Made by a program: the position numbers and the translations under genes. The notes beneath the pieces are model-generated. The model did not search any database. It saw only the letters and a program-made list of their open reading frames with translations, and was not told the origin of the DNA. Source: an uncultured Alphaproteobacteria bacterium (lineage in GTDB: Bacteria > Pseudomonadota > Alphaproteobacteria > HIMB59 > GCA-002718135). From it: a DNA stretch of 64,000 nt. Below, piece by piece: positions 18,529 to 26,348 of the stretch. The DNA lies in assembly GCA_902562275.1 (NCBI GenBank), contig CACESS010000008.1, forward strand, positions 1 through 64,000, read 5' to 3'. How positions within the stretch are numbered: the stretch's first letter is position 1; each line of letters begins with the position of its first letter.

Positions 18529-19439
18529 ATTCTTCGAGTTCTCCTCATCCAAAACCCCTGAAGTGCTGTAATGAATAATACAGCAACACCCCAAAATACA
18601 CCCGCAGCGCAAGCATATCCAAGCCTTGGCATTGTCCCGGCATCTGTGACAAATGCAGTTCTAAAAATATAAACTTCCATGACCTCACTACTAAAGAAAG
18701 GTCCTCCCGCGGTCATTGTTTCAATTAATGGAAAAACATTTAAAGCACTAACCGCCTCAACTAAAATTATTACTATAGCAAAAGGTAATACTATCGGTAA
18801 AATTATATGAATCCATAATCTGTAGCCTTGTGCACCATCAATTTTTGCTGCATCATAAACATCTTGTGGAACTGTTTGTAAAGCTGCCAACCAGTACATC
18901 ATTGTAATACCAAGCCATTTCCAAACGTACACGCCCATTACAGTTGGCAATACTGTGTCTGGATTACCAAGAAAATCAATTGGAGCAGAAGTTAAATTTG
19001 TTGCCATTAAAAATTTATTAGCAGGCCCATTAAATGGACTAAAAATAAAAGTCATAACTATACCAATAATAGCAATTGCAGTTACAACTGGCATGAAAAT
19101 TACTGTTCTAAAAAAAGGAGACAATTTTAAAACCTGATTGTTTAAGAATACAGCAATGATAAATCCTAAAATTATTTTTACAGGAACAGTGCCAAACATA
19201 AAAATAAAGGAACGATAAAATGCATTCCAAAAAAATGGATCATTTATTGCTTCAGCATAATTTTGGAAACCAATGAATTTGGCTTCTTTAGTAAAACCAC
19301 TCCAGTCCAACAATGAAAAGTACCAAGACATTCCAATTGGGTACAAAACAAACATTCCTGTAAGAATTGAACACGGTAAAACAAACAAGTAACACCATCG
19401 TGCTTCGTACATTTGCTGGGTTAATGATTTTTTATTCAT
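18525..19439 (-). CDS. CUT1-type sugar ABC transporter permease (MalF-like)
   Basis: 304 residues with about six transmembrane segments. The EAA loop VYDAAKIDGAQGYRLWIHIILP lies near residue 200 (counting from the ATG at 19439), followed by the TAGGPFFSSEV segment typical of MalF/UgpA-type subunits. It comes directly after an intergenic stem-loop that follows the SBP gene. Substrate not deducible; the operon's sulfatases suggest a sulfated saccharide or polyol. Confidence 0.92.
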   Translation of the reverse strand: MNKKSLTQQMYEARWCYLFVLPCSILTGMFVLYPIGMSWYFSLLDWSGFTKEAKFIGFQNYAEAINDPFFWNAFYRSFIFMFGTVPVKIILGFIIAVFLNNQVLKLSPFFRTVIFMPVVTAIAIIGIVMTFIFSPFNGPANKFLMATNLTSAPIDFLGNPDTVLPTVMGVYVWKWLGITMMYWLAALQTVPQDVYDAAKIDGAQGYRLWIHIILPIVLPFAIVIILVEAVSALNVFPLIETMTAGGPFFSSEVMEVYIFRTAFVTDAGTMPRLGYACAAGVFWGVAVLFITALQGFWMRRTRRI

Positions 19440-19447
19440 AATAGAAG

Positions 19448-19470
19448 AAGGCGAATTAAAAATTCGCCTT
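19448..19470 (-). terminator. intergenic stem-loop after the SBP gene
   Basis: AAGGCGAATT and AATTCGCCTT pair perfectly over 10 bases around a three-base loop, between the SBP stop (19483) and the permease start (19439). No U-run follows on the minus strand. As with the hairpin at 7601, a role in stabilising the SBP message or in partial termination is likely. Confidence 0.7.
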
Positions 19471-19482
19471 TAAATAATTTTT

Positions 19483-21015
19483 TTATAATTCAGCGTACTT
19501 AGCTGCACCATAATTAGAGCTAGTATCCCAATTTGGAAATACCCAATCATCACGAGTTACATTAGCACCGTCCGCTCTTGCTTCATCAACTGCTTTATCA
19601 AGTGCATCTTCATATCTTTGGTTACAATCTTTAAGCTGTGCTTCGACACCTTTAAGTTGACCAGTATAAAGACCTTGAATAACTAGAGCTAAAGATGGGT
19701 CTGGCATTCTTGATTTTGCAGCAACAATACCAACATCTTTATTTCTAACAATTGGATTAGGTCCAACAAGAAGATTTTCGTTGAACATTTTAAGAGCTTG
19801 AGCTGAAGGTCCAGTTAGACCAGCCTTTGCAACAGCTGCTGGGCTTATTGCAGGATCTGCTGCACCAACAGTTTGTGCCCAGTAAATTTGACCTTGCTCA
19901 GTTCCCATAAATCTAACTAAGTCACCTGCAAAAGGTCCCATTTTACTATCTTTACTTAACCATAAAGTGTTTGATCCACCCTCAGCTATATAAAGAGGCT
20001 CTGCTTTCTTTCCATCAGGAACAGGTTCACTAGCTATACCATACTCCCAGTTTGGAGCATCTTTAGCCCATGTTCCAATACACCAAGGTCCTTGGAAAAT
20101 CATTCCTGCAGCACCTTGAGGCATAAGAGCTCGTGCTTGAGGAGCATTCATACTCATAACACCTGGGAATGCACTTCCATCAGATTTTAGTTGTAATAAA
20201 AGCTCAACAGCTTCCATGTATTGATCAGAAGCAATTACAAATTTACCAGTTTTAAAACTGATATGTCTATTTGTAAATCCGCCTCTTCCACTATGAGCTC
20301 CAGCAACCTGTCCAAAAGTATGAACCACATCTTCCCAACGATTTACCTGGTTACCACCAATGATCCAGCCATAGTATTGACCTTTACCATTTGCAGTTAT
20401 TTTTTTTGCTGCATCTCTTATTTCAGAATATGTCATCCTTCCTGCTTGAGGGTCGTAGCCAGCTTCACTCATGTATTTACTGCTATATAAAAGACAAGTA
20501 CCTGTTCTTTTATTTGCTGTTAAACATACACCATAAGTTTTACCATCAAACTGATTAACACCTGGTAAATAAACACCGCTAGGGAATCCAGCTAACCATT
20601 CATCAATGTTATGAATGTAGTCATCCCAAGGCTGAACCCATCCCTCAGCAACAGCAACACCAGGATCCATGTTCAAAGGAATTTGGAATACATCATGAAC
20701 AGTTCCATTTCTTACTGCTAGAGGAACAATTTTATTTATTTCTTTCCACGGTAAGCCATCATATTCAATAGTTATACCTCTTGAAGCTGCATATTCTGGA
20801 AATATTTTTTTCCAAAAAACACCTTTCATATCTCCACTGTCAATCCACCTCATATTACCACCCGTAGTTGGAAGTGGTTTTAATGGGTCAGGAATATCAT
20901 ATTGACCTGCGAACAACTGTGAAGGAATTGATGTAGCAGACATTACTGCACCAGCTGCTAGAGCTCCTTTCATAACTGTTCTTCTGGAGATTTTTAATTG
21001 ATTTTTTTTCTTCAT
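19483..21015 (-). CDS. Tat-exported extracellular solute-binding protein of the sulfatase operon
   Basis: Periplasmic ligand receptor, 510 residues, larger than usual for family 1 binding proteins. The N-terminus has a twin-arginine signal: SRRTVMK at 10-16, then an alanine-rich hydrophobic stretch ending SQLFAGQ. The mature part has DVFQIPLNMDPGVAVAEGWVQPWDDY, a recognisable family 1 pattern. Tat export means it folds before secretion. It is the first gene of a nine-gene operon: two permeases, four sulfatases, a small orphan and PhyH. The ligand may be an oligosulfated sugar (inference). Confidence 0.88.
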   Translation of the reverse strand: MKKKNQLKISRRTVMKGALAAGAVMSATSIPSQLFAGQYDIPDPLKPLPTTGGNMRWIDSGDMKGVFWKKIFPEYAASRGITIEYDGLPWKEINKIVPLAVRNGTVHDVFQIPLNMDPGVAVAEGWVQPWDDYIHNIDEWLAGFPSGVYLPGVNQFDGKTYGVCLTANKRTGTCLLYSSKYMSEAGYDPQAGRMTYSEIRDAAKKITANGKGQYYGWIIGGNQVNRWEDVVHTFGQVAGAHSGRGGFTNRHISFKTGKFVIASDQYMEAVELLLQLKSDGSAFPGVMSMNAPQARALMPQGAAGMIFQGPWCIGTWAKDAPNWEYGIASEPVPDGKKAEPLYIAEGGSNTLWLSKDSKMGPFAGDLVRFMGTEQGQIYWAQTVGAADPAISPAAVAKAGLTGPSAQALKMFNENLLVGPNPIVRNKDVGIVAAKSRMPDPSLALVIQGLYTGQLKGVEAQLKDCNQRYEDALDKAVDEARADGANVTRDDWVFPNWDTSSNYGAAKYAEL

Positions 21016-21112
21016 TTAATCCTCCCTATTAATATTGATTAAATATTAGGGATATTTAACAAAATAACAATTGAAAAAAAATTTAAAATTATGTTAATGT
21101 TTATTAATAAAT

Positions 21113-21538
21113 ATGAAGTATTTGCACACAATGGTTAGAGTTGAAAATATTGAAAAGTCTTTAGATTTTTACTGTAACAAACTTGGTCTAAAAGAGGTGC
21201 GACGTGTTGACAACGAAAAAGGTCGCTTTACATTAATTTTTTTAGCGGCTGAAAATAGTGATGAAAAAACTGGGCTATTAGAATTAACTTATAATTGGGA
21301 TCCAGAAAAATATACAGGTGGACGAAACTTTGGTCACCTCGCTTATAGTGTAAAAAATATTTATGAAGTTTGTGAAAAATTAATGAACAATGGTGTCACT
21401 ATTAATAGACCTCCTCGCGATGGACATATGGCATTTGTTCGTTCTCCAGATGGAATTTCTCTAGAAATTTTACAAGAGGGTGAGTCACTTCCAGAACAGG
21501 AGCCATGGAAGTCAATGGAGAATTCTGGTTCTTGGTAA
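21113..21538 (+). CDS. gloA: glyoxalase I-type metalloenzyme (lactoylglutathione lyase family)
   Basis: VOC-fold protein of 141 residues. Metal ligands match glyoxalase I: H5, E57 in LLELTYNW, H75 in FGHLAYSV and E118 in ISLEIL. It should isomerise the hemithioacetal of methylglyoxal and glutathione to lactoylglutathione; a gloB-like glyoxalase II gene lies at 60953. It is transcribed divergently from the sulfatase operon and converges on the desaturase-like gene. Sugar breakdown raises methylglyoxal, which may explain its place here. The symbol is probable; other VOC functions are possible. Confidence 0.82.
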   Translation: MKYLHTMVRVENIEKSLDFYCNKLGLKEVRRVDNEKGRFTLIFLAAENSDEKTGLLELTYNWDPEKYTGGRNFGHLAYSVKNIYEVCEKLMNNGVTINRPPRDGHMAFVRSPDGISLEILQEGESLPEQEPWKSMENSGSW

Positions 21539-21539
21539 T

Positions 21540-22523
21540 TTAGTTATTTAATTTTACTTTATAATACTTATCTGGATTGGTAGCTAAAGCTATTACTGAA
21601 GGTAAAACTTTTCTATAAAAATCAAAAAGGCTATTAAAGGGTTTTGGAAGTTCTGAATCAATTTCTTTACGAAGTTTCTTTAAATTATACGAGGGTACCA
21701 TTGGATACATATGATGTTCTAAATGATATTCCATATGCCAATACAAAAAACTTAAAATAGGATTTATTCTTACTGAATATGTACTTAAACGATGATCTTT
21801 TGTATCTACTTTTGCTGCTAAATGTTGTGTTACATTAACAGCAAACCAGATCGGTTTACCAATATATGTAGGTAAAATGATATATACAATTGGTAAGATG
21901 GAACTAATGTAAAAAGAATAAACAATTACTAGCACCCATAACAAAACGTAAAATCTGGAATTCCATAATATTTTTTTCTTTTCTTCTTTAGGCGCAGTTA
22001 TATCAATGACTGGAGAAAATTTTCCAAAGGCATGTTTTAAAACTTCGTGCTTAATAAGTTTATGAGGATAAAGTAAATCAGTTAGTGGAATAAAGTTTAA
22101 AAAGAAAGCTAACAGTTCTACAGGTCTTGAGACTTGTATTTCATGATCATAATCATCTTCAGTTTGAAGAGTTTTTGAATGATGAAATGTATGGCTCCAT
22201 CTCCATCGAAACCCTTCAAAATCACACATAAAAGAGCTAATGTGGTAAAAAATTTCATTTATCCAACGTGTTTTGAATGCTGTTCGGTGAACAGTTTCAT
22301 GCCAGTTAGCTACACTGAATGCATAAATTGTTCCGTATATAAAAAAGAATAAATATGTCCACCATGTTCCTAAAGTTACATATGCTAGATAACCTGATGT
22401 GAATAATAATAAAAAGTAAAAAAAGAAATGAAGTAACCCTGGTAAATCTTTTTTCTTACTTAAATTTTTTAAAGTTTTTTTATCGATTTTTGGTTTGTAC
22501 CAATCATCAAGATTAACTTCCAT
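21540..22523 (-). CDS. MocD-like membrane di-iron oxygenase (fatty acid desaturase superfamily)
   Basis: 327-residue membrane protein with the three histidine boxes of the desaturase/hydroxylase fold: HETVH (75-79), HTFHH (111-115) and HLEHH (267-271), plus H234. Hydrophobic pairs at about 30-70 and 190-220 anchor it. Wording such as TRWINE, RWRWSH, DHRLSTYSVRINP and HMEYHLEHHMYPMVP recalls the MocD group linked to rhizopine (methyl-inosamine) catabolism more than lipid desaturases. It is the last gene after the CUT2 importer and PhyH. A candidate redox partner, the MocE-like protein, is at 34342. Confidence 0.8.
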   Translation of the reverse strand: MEVNLDDWYKPKIDKKTLKNLSKKKDLPGLLHFFFYFLLLFTSGYLAYVTLGTWWTYLFFFIYGTIYAFSVANWHETVHRTAFKTRWINEIFYHISSFMCDFEGFRWRWSHTFHHSKTLQTEDDYDHEIQVSRPVELLAFFLNFIPLTDLLYPHKLIKHEVLKHAFGKFSPVIDITAPKEEKKKILWNSRFYVLLWVLVIVYSFYISSILPIVYIILPTYIGKPIWFAVNVTQHLAAKVDTKDHRLSTYSVRINPILSFLYWHMEYHLEHHMYPMVPSYNLKKLRKEIDSELPKPFNSLFDFYRKVLPSVIALATNPDKYYKVKLNN

Positions 22524-22542
22524 ATTTAGTTTTTTAGTTTTT

Positions 22543-23478
22543 TTAAGTGTCCCAACGTTCTAACCAAGATCCGTCTACTGAAGAATCAAAAGCATCTTTT
22601 TTTGAAGTACCTCTAAACTTGGTATGTTGTTCCTCATATCCTTGAAACCAAGCATTCCAATCAGCAGTGTAATTGTCATCATCTGATTTTCTCATAATTA
22701 TTGGATCAACTAAACCTGTATGAAAACCAGCCTCATCTTTTGGATTTTGAAATCTTAGATCTACACTCCATCTTACATCATCAGACATATTTTCAAGTGA
22801 ACGATGTGGAACTAACTGATGAAGAAAAAGAACAGAGCCAGCCTTCATTTCACAAGTAACAACTTTTTCATCAGGAATATCTTTGTCTTCAATAAATAAA
22901 TACCAGGAGTCTTTTACAGACCCATCTTTTTTTTCTAGTTTGTGATTTAAAACTTTTTCTGGTCTATGTCCTCCCGGAACAACTTGCATACATCCATTAT
23001 GTTTATTTACATCAAGAAATGGAATCCATGCAGCAGGTTGAGTAGTTTTTTCTGCTCCATCTTTTAAATAAGCAGAATCTTGATGCCATGGAACTGTCAT
23101 CCTAGCTGTCTGAGGTGTTTTAGATCTAATATTCCAAACTGGATGTCCTGAAATATCTTTTCCAACCCAATTTTCAACCATATCTAAAAGTTTTTTTGAT
23201 CCCCATAGATTAGCAAGTGCGGGTTTTAATTCACCTCTATGATGAATTAATACAGACGATCCTTTAAAATCTTTTTCTAAAGCTGCTAATCTTTTGAATA
23301 CATCTTTATCTTCATGTTTGTTTGTAATTTTACCTGCTTGAAAAGCTTTATTAGCAAAATCCTCAACAATTTCTTCAAATTCATTTAAAATTGGATTTAA
23401 TTCATCCATATCAAAGACGTTCTCAACTATTGTATAACCTTCTTCATTGTATTGTTTTATCTGCGCGTCACTAATCAT
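22543..23478 (-). CDS. phytanoyl-CoA dioxygenase (PhyH) family oxygenase
   Basis: Fe(II)/2-oxoglutarate oxygenase of 311 residues. H132 and D134 in WHQDSAYL and H225 in VPHRS form the iron triad; R236 in VRWSVDLR is a candidate 2-oxoglutarate ligand. A TTG four codons upstream is in frame, but GGGAGG at 23483-23488 sits just before the ATG at 23478 and would be coding in the longer form, so I use the ATG. It lies between the CUT2 ATPase and the MocD-like oxygenase in one operon and is only distantly similar to the other PhyH at 10494. Confidence 0.87.
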   Translation of the reverse strand: MISDAQIKQYNEEGYTIVENVFDMDELNPILNEFEEIVEDFANKAFQAGKITNKHEDKDVFKRLAALEKDFKGSSVLIHHRGELKPALANLWGSKKLLDMVENWVGKDISGHPVWNIRSKTPQTARMTVPWHQDSAYLKDGAEKTTQPAAWIPFLDVNKHNGCMQVVPGGHRPEKVLNHKLEKKDGSVKDSWYLFIEDKDIPDEKVVTCEMKAGSVLFLHQLVPHRSLENMSDDVRWSVDLRFQNPKDEAGFHTGLVDPIIMRKSDDDNYTADWNAWFQGYEEQHTKFRGTSKKDAFDSSVDGSWLERWDT

Positions 23479-23482
23479 AATT

Positions 23483-23488
23483 CCTCCC
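23483..23488 (-). promoter_or_regulatory. ribosome binding site deciding the 23478 start
   Basis: GGGAGG on the minus strand lies four bases before ATG at 23478, a strong Shine-Dalgarno sequence between the ATPase stop and the PhyH gene. Confidence 0.75.
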
Positions 23489-23492
23489 AAAA

Positions 23493-24230
23493 TTATCCAT
23501 TCACTAACAAATCAGTTAGATGATCTATTGTCGTATCTTTTTTTTCCATATCAGCAATTTTTTCACCCCTAGCCATAACACATAAATGATCAGCAATTGG
23601 GTATACATGACTTAAGTTGTGAGTAATAAATATTGATGTTACTCCTTGGCTTTTCAATCCTTCCACGAACTTTAGTACTTTATTTGTTTCTTTTACAGAT
23701 AGGTGGTTTGTTGGTTCATCTAATATTAAAACTTTTGATTTAAAATACATTGCTCTTGCAATAACAACACCTTGCCTTTCACCTCCTGATAATTGGTTGA
23801 CTGGAGTATCTGGAGATCGAAGATGTAGTTCTACATCTGTTAATGCTTTCATTGCATCATCCTGCATGGTTTTAGTTTTCATTAAACCAAAGGAGCCAAC
23901 ATTATATTGAGTCTGTTCACGTCCAATAAAAATATTTCTTGCAATAGACATTTCTGGAATCAAAGCTGAATACTGATAAATTGTTTCAATACCTAGATTC
24001 ATTGCTTCTTTTGTAGATTTAAATTTAACCTTATTACCTTCAAAATATATATGTCCTGAGTCAGGTTGATGTGCACCAGATAAAATTTTAATTAATGTTG
24101 ATTTACCAGCACCATTGTCTCCAATAAGACCAACAACCGAATCTTTTTTTATCTTCAAGCTTAAATCTTTTAAAGCATGAACTCCAGAATAGTATTTGTT
24201 TAAACCCTCGCAAACTATTATATCTTCCAT
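23493..24230 (-). CDS. CUT2 sugar ABC transporter ATPase, single-domain (FrcA-like)
   Basis: 245-residue ATP-binding subunit. Walker A GDNGAGKST near residue 37, signature LSGGERQG near 144, Walker B VLILDEPT near 163, and the switch His in ITHN near 198. Most CUT2 ATPases (RbsA type) are double-length tandem proteins; this is one nucleotide-binding domain, as in FrcA of Sinorhizobium, so it must act as a homodimer. Its start lies two bases past the permease stop. The only sugar transporter class that fits the partner genes is RbsC/RbsB type. Confidence 0.92.
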   Translation of the reverse strand: MEDIIVCEGLNKYYSGVHALKDLSLKIKKDSVVGLIGDNGAGKSTLIKILSGAHQPDSGHIYFEGNKVKFKSTKEAMNLGIETIYQYSALIPEMSIARNIFIGREQTQYNVGSFGLMKTKTMQDDAMKALTDVELHLRSPDTPVNQLSGGERQGVVIARAMYFKSKVLILDEPTNHLSVKETNKVLKFVEGLKSQGVTSIFITHNLSHVYPIADHLCVMARGEKIADMEKKDTTIDHLTDLLVNG

Positions 24231-24232
24231 CT

Positions 24233-25213
24233 TTAATCCTCTGCCTTGTTTTGACCAATTCGTGTTGCTCTTCTACTTATATAAGTATTAAACACTACAG
24301 CTATGATAATTAAAGAGCCTAAACCTGCTCTGAACCATTCCGCATCTATTCTAGCCATAATGATTCCACTTTCCAAAAATCTGATTAGTATTGCGCCAAT
24401 GACGGCGCCAAAAACTGTTCCAATACCTCCAAATAAACTGACACCGCCAATAACTGCTGCAGCAATTGACTCAAGCTCTAATAAGTATCCTTGAGATGGC
24501 AGTGGTGCTTCTAATCTAAATGTTTGAATCATCCCAGCAAAGCCAGCTAAGAAACCACATAAGATGAAACAAAACATTTTAACATTTCCAGTCTTTATTC
24601 CCATTGAAGATGCTGCATTTTGATCTCCGCCAGTTGCATAGATCCAGTTACCAACATTACTTCTGTGAAGCATAACACCTAGAACAACAGCTACTAAAAG
24701 AGCCCAATACAAGGAAGCTCTAAATAATTCAAATTGATAAACGAATAATTCATTTGGTAAAATATGAGGAAATGGCGGTGGAAATCCTGCAGTAGCTACA
24801 GTTGTAAGACTTCTAGCAATATAAAGCATTCCAAGAGTTGCAATAAAAGAAGGGATTCCAAATCTTAAGGTAATAAATCCATTAACAAAACCAACTATCA
24901 TACCAATCATTAATCCTAGAAAGATAGCAAACCAAGGTGGTATCCCTTGATGCACCATTTGTACAATAGTCATAGGTACTAATGCAAAGACTGAGCCTAC
25001 AGATAAATCAAATTCACCTGAGATCATTAATATTGCAATCCCAATAGCAACAATAATATATTCGGGGGTGATACCCATAACTATTCTTATATTTCTTGCA
25101 TCTAAAAATCTTTCATTGGCAATATAAAATCCAATCATTATTGCTAGAAACATTAAGAAAGTTGCTACTTCTGGTCTTACTAATAAACTTCTAAGACTAA
25201 AATTTTTACTCAT
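24233..25213 (-). CDS. CUT2 sugar ABC transporter permease (RbsC/FrcC-like)
   Basis: 326-residue membrane protein of the BPD_transp_2 family with about eight to ten hydrophobic segments. The family motif GEFDLSVGS lies near residue 65, FGIPSFIATLGMLYIARSL near 118 and AAVIGGVSLFGGIGTVFGAVIG near 250. It is the second gene after the binding protein, past a U-tailed terminator-like hairpin, and is followed closely by the ATPase. The ligand is unknown. Confidence 0.93.
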   Translation of the reverse strand: MSKNFSLRSLLVRPEVATFLMFLAIMIGFYIANERFLDARNIRIVMGITPEYIIVAIGIAILMISGEFDLSVGSVFALVPMTIVQMVHQGIPPWFAIFLGLMIGMIVGFVNGFITLRFGIPSFIATLGMLYIARSLTTVATAGFPPPFPHILPNELFVYQFELFRASLYWALLVAVVLGVMLHRSNVGNWIYATGGDQNAASSMGIKTGNVKMFCFILCGFLAGFAGMIQTFRLEAPLPSQGYLLELESIAAAVIGGVSLFGGIGTVFGAVIGAILIRFLESGIIMARIDAEWFRAGLGSLIIIAVVFNTYISRRATRIGQNKAED

Positions 25214-25225
25214 ATTTTTTTTATT

Positions 25226-25262
25226 TTAAAAAAAAACCAGGCTCTATTTGAAGAGCCTGGTT
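25226..25262 (-). terminator. rho-independent terminator-like hairpin after the SBP gene
   Basis: AACCAGGCTCT pairs with AGAGCCTGGTT over 11 bases around a six-base loop, followed on the minus strand by a run of about ten T. It has full intrinsic-terminator form yet stands between the SBP and permease genes, so it probably gives partial termination and an excess of binding protein. Confidence 0.85.
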
Positions 25263-25269
25263 AAGATAT

Positions 25270-26235
25270 TTATCTAACTGACATTCCTTTGAATGATCTG
25301 ATTGTTTCAACATCAGAAGGACCAATCATAGCTTTACCAGTGTTGATATCTAGTGCACTTAAACCATACTTGTTCATTAAGTATAATTGGTGAACTGACA
25401 TGTAACCTTGGTAGTATGGCTGTTGGTCAACTGTTAGTTGAACATAACCTTTGTCCATTTCTTCGAAAACTACATCAACTAAGTCAAAACCTGCAAGAAG
25501 AATTTCACCAGGTGCATAACCTAGGTTTCTAACAGCTTGAGCAGCACCAGCTTCCCAAAATCCAACATCAAGATATGCTGTTGTATTTGGATTAGCCTGC
25601 ACGTAAGCTGCAACTCTGTTTCCAACAGTTGAAAGATCTAAACCTGATTCGATTTTTTCGTATGTTACATTTCTATCTGGATTTGCTGCTTTATAATCGT
25701 CCATGAATCGAGCTATACCATTACCTCTAGTATAAGCCCAAGATTGGTTCATATCTGCAACACCAATTAAAACGTGAACATCACCATCAGGAAACATTTC
25801 AGAAAGTTTAGCAGTTAGTTCATAACCAGCTGCTTCTAAGTCCTGTCCTACATAAGCAAGTCTATTACTGCCTGCAGCTCCTTCTGGATCATCAGTATTA
25901 GCTGTAATAACTGGGATACCAGCTGCTAAAGCTTCATCGACCGCTGCATCAAAAAGTGTAGGGTTTGTAATTGTAGTTACAATACCATCAACACCTTGAG
26001 CAATTGATGATTCAAAGTTTTGAAGTTGTTCTTGTTGATCACCATCACCTGTTAGTGTTAACATTTGGCAATCTGCATCGATTTGTGCACACGCATCTTT
26101 AAATCCTTTATGAACTGCTGCCCAAAAAGCATTGTTCGTATCACTGTGCATAACGAAGTTAAATTTATATTCTGCTTTTGCTGAAGTAGCGAAAAGAGCT
26201 ACTGAAGCCAGAATAATTGAAGCAAATTTTTTCAT
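25270..26235 (-). CDS. periplasmic sugar-binding protein (RbsB-type, CUT2)
   Basis: 321 residues, peripla_BP_4 type. A Sec signal peptide is clear: MKK, a hydrophobic core, and likely cleavage after SAKA near residue 21. Mature features: NFVMHSDTNNAFWAAVHKGFKDAC at the start, QGVDGIVTTITNP near 82, and AGFDLVDVVFEEMDKG near 245, all RbsB-like. It begins the operon with permease, ATPase, PhyH and MocD-like oxygenase. The ligand could be a methylated or amino-cyclitol or a modified sugar; this is inferred from the oxygenases only. Confidence 0.92.
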   Translation of the reverse strand: MKKFASIILASVALFATSAKAEYKFNFVMHSDTNNAFWAAVHKGFKDACAQIDADCQMLTLTGDGDQQEQLQNFESSIAQGVDGIVTTITNPTLFDAAVDEALAAGIPVITANTDDPEGAAGSNRLAYVGQDLEAAGYELTAKLSEMFPDGDVHVLIGVADMNQSWAYTRGNGIARFMDDYKAANPDRNVTYEKIESGLDLSTVGNRVAAYVQANPNTTAYLDVGFWEAGAAQAVRNLGYAPGEILLAGFDLVDVVFEEMDKGYVQLTVDQQPYYQGYMSVHQLYLMNKYGLSALDINTGKAMIGPSDVETIRSFKGMSVR

Positions 26236-26348
26236 GCATTCCTCCTATTTTAGGGAAGCCCTAGCAAGAATAAATTCGTAAAACAAGCAGAAAATCCAGT
26301 ATTTAGGAGCAAATTATCACATCAATTAAGTGAGAGTTTAATTTAATA

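Noticed and set aside
18529..18612. Cysteine-rich 28-residue head on the MalG-like permease
   Set aside because: It lies in the coding region of the upstream permease in another frame, and the ATGA overlap start at 18528 gives the normal family length.
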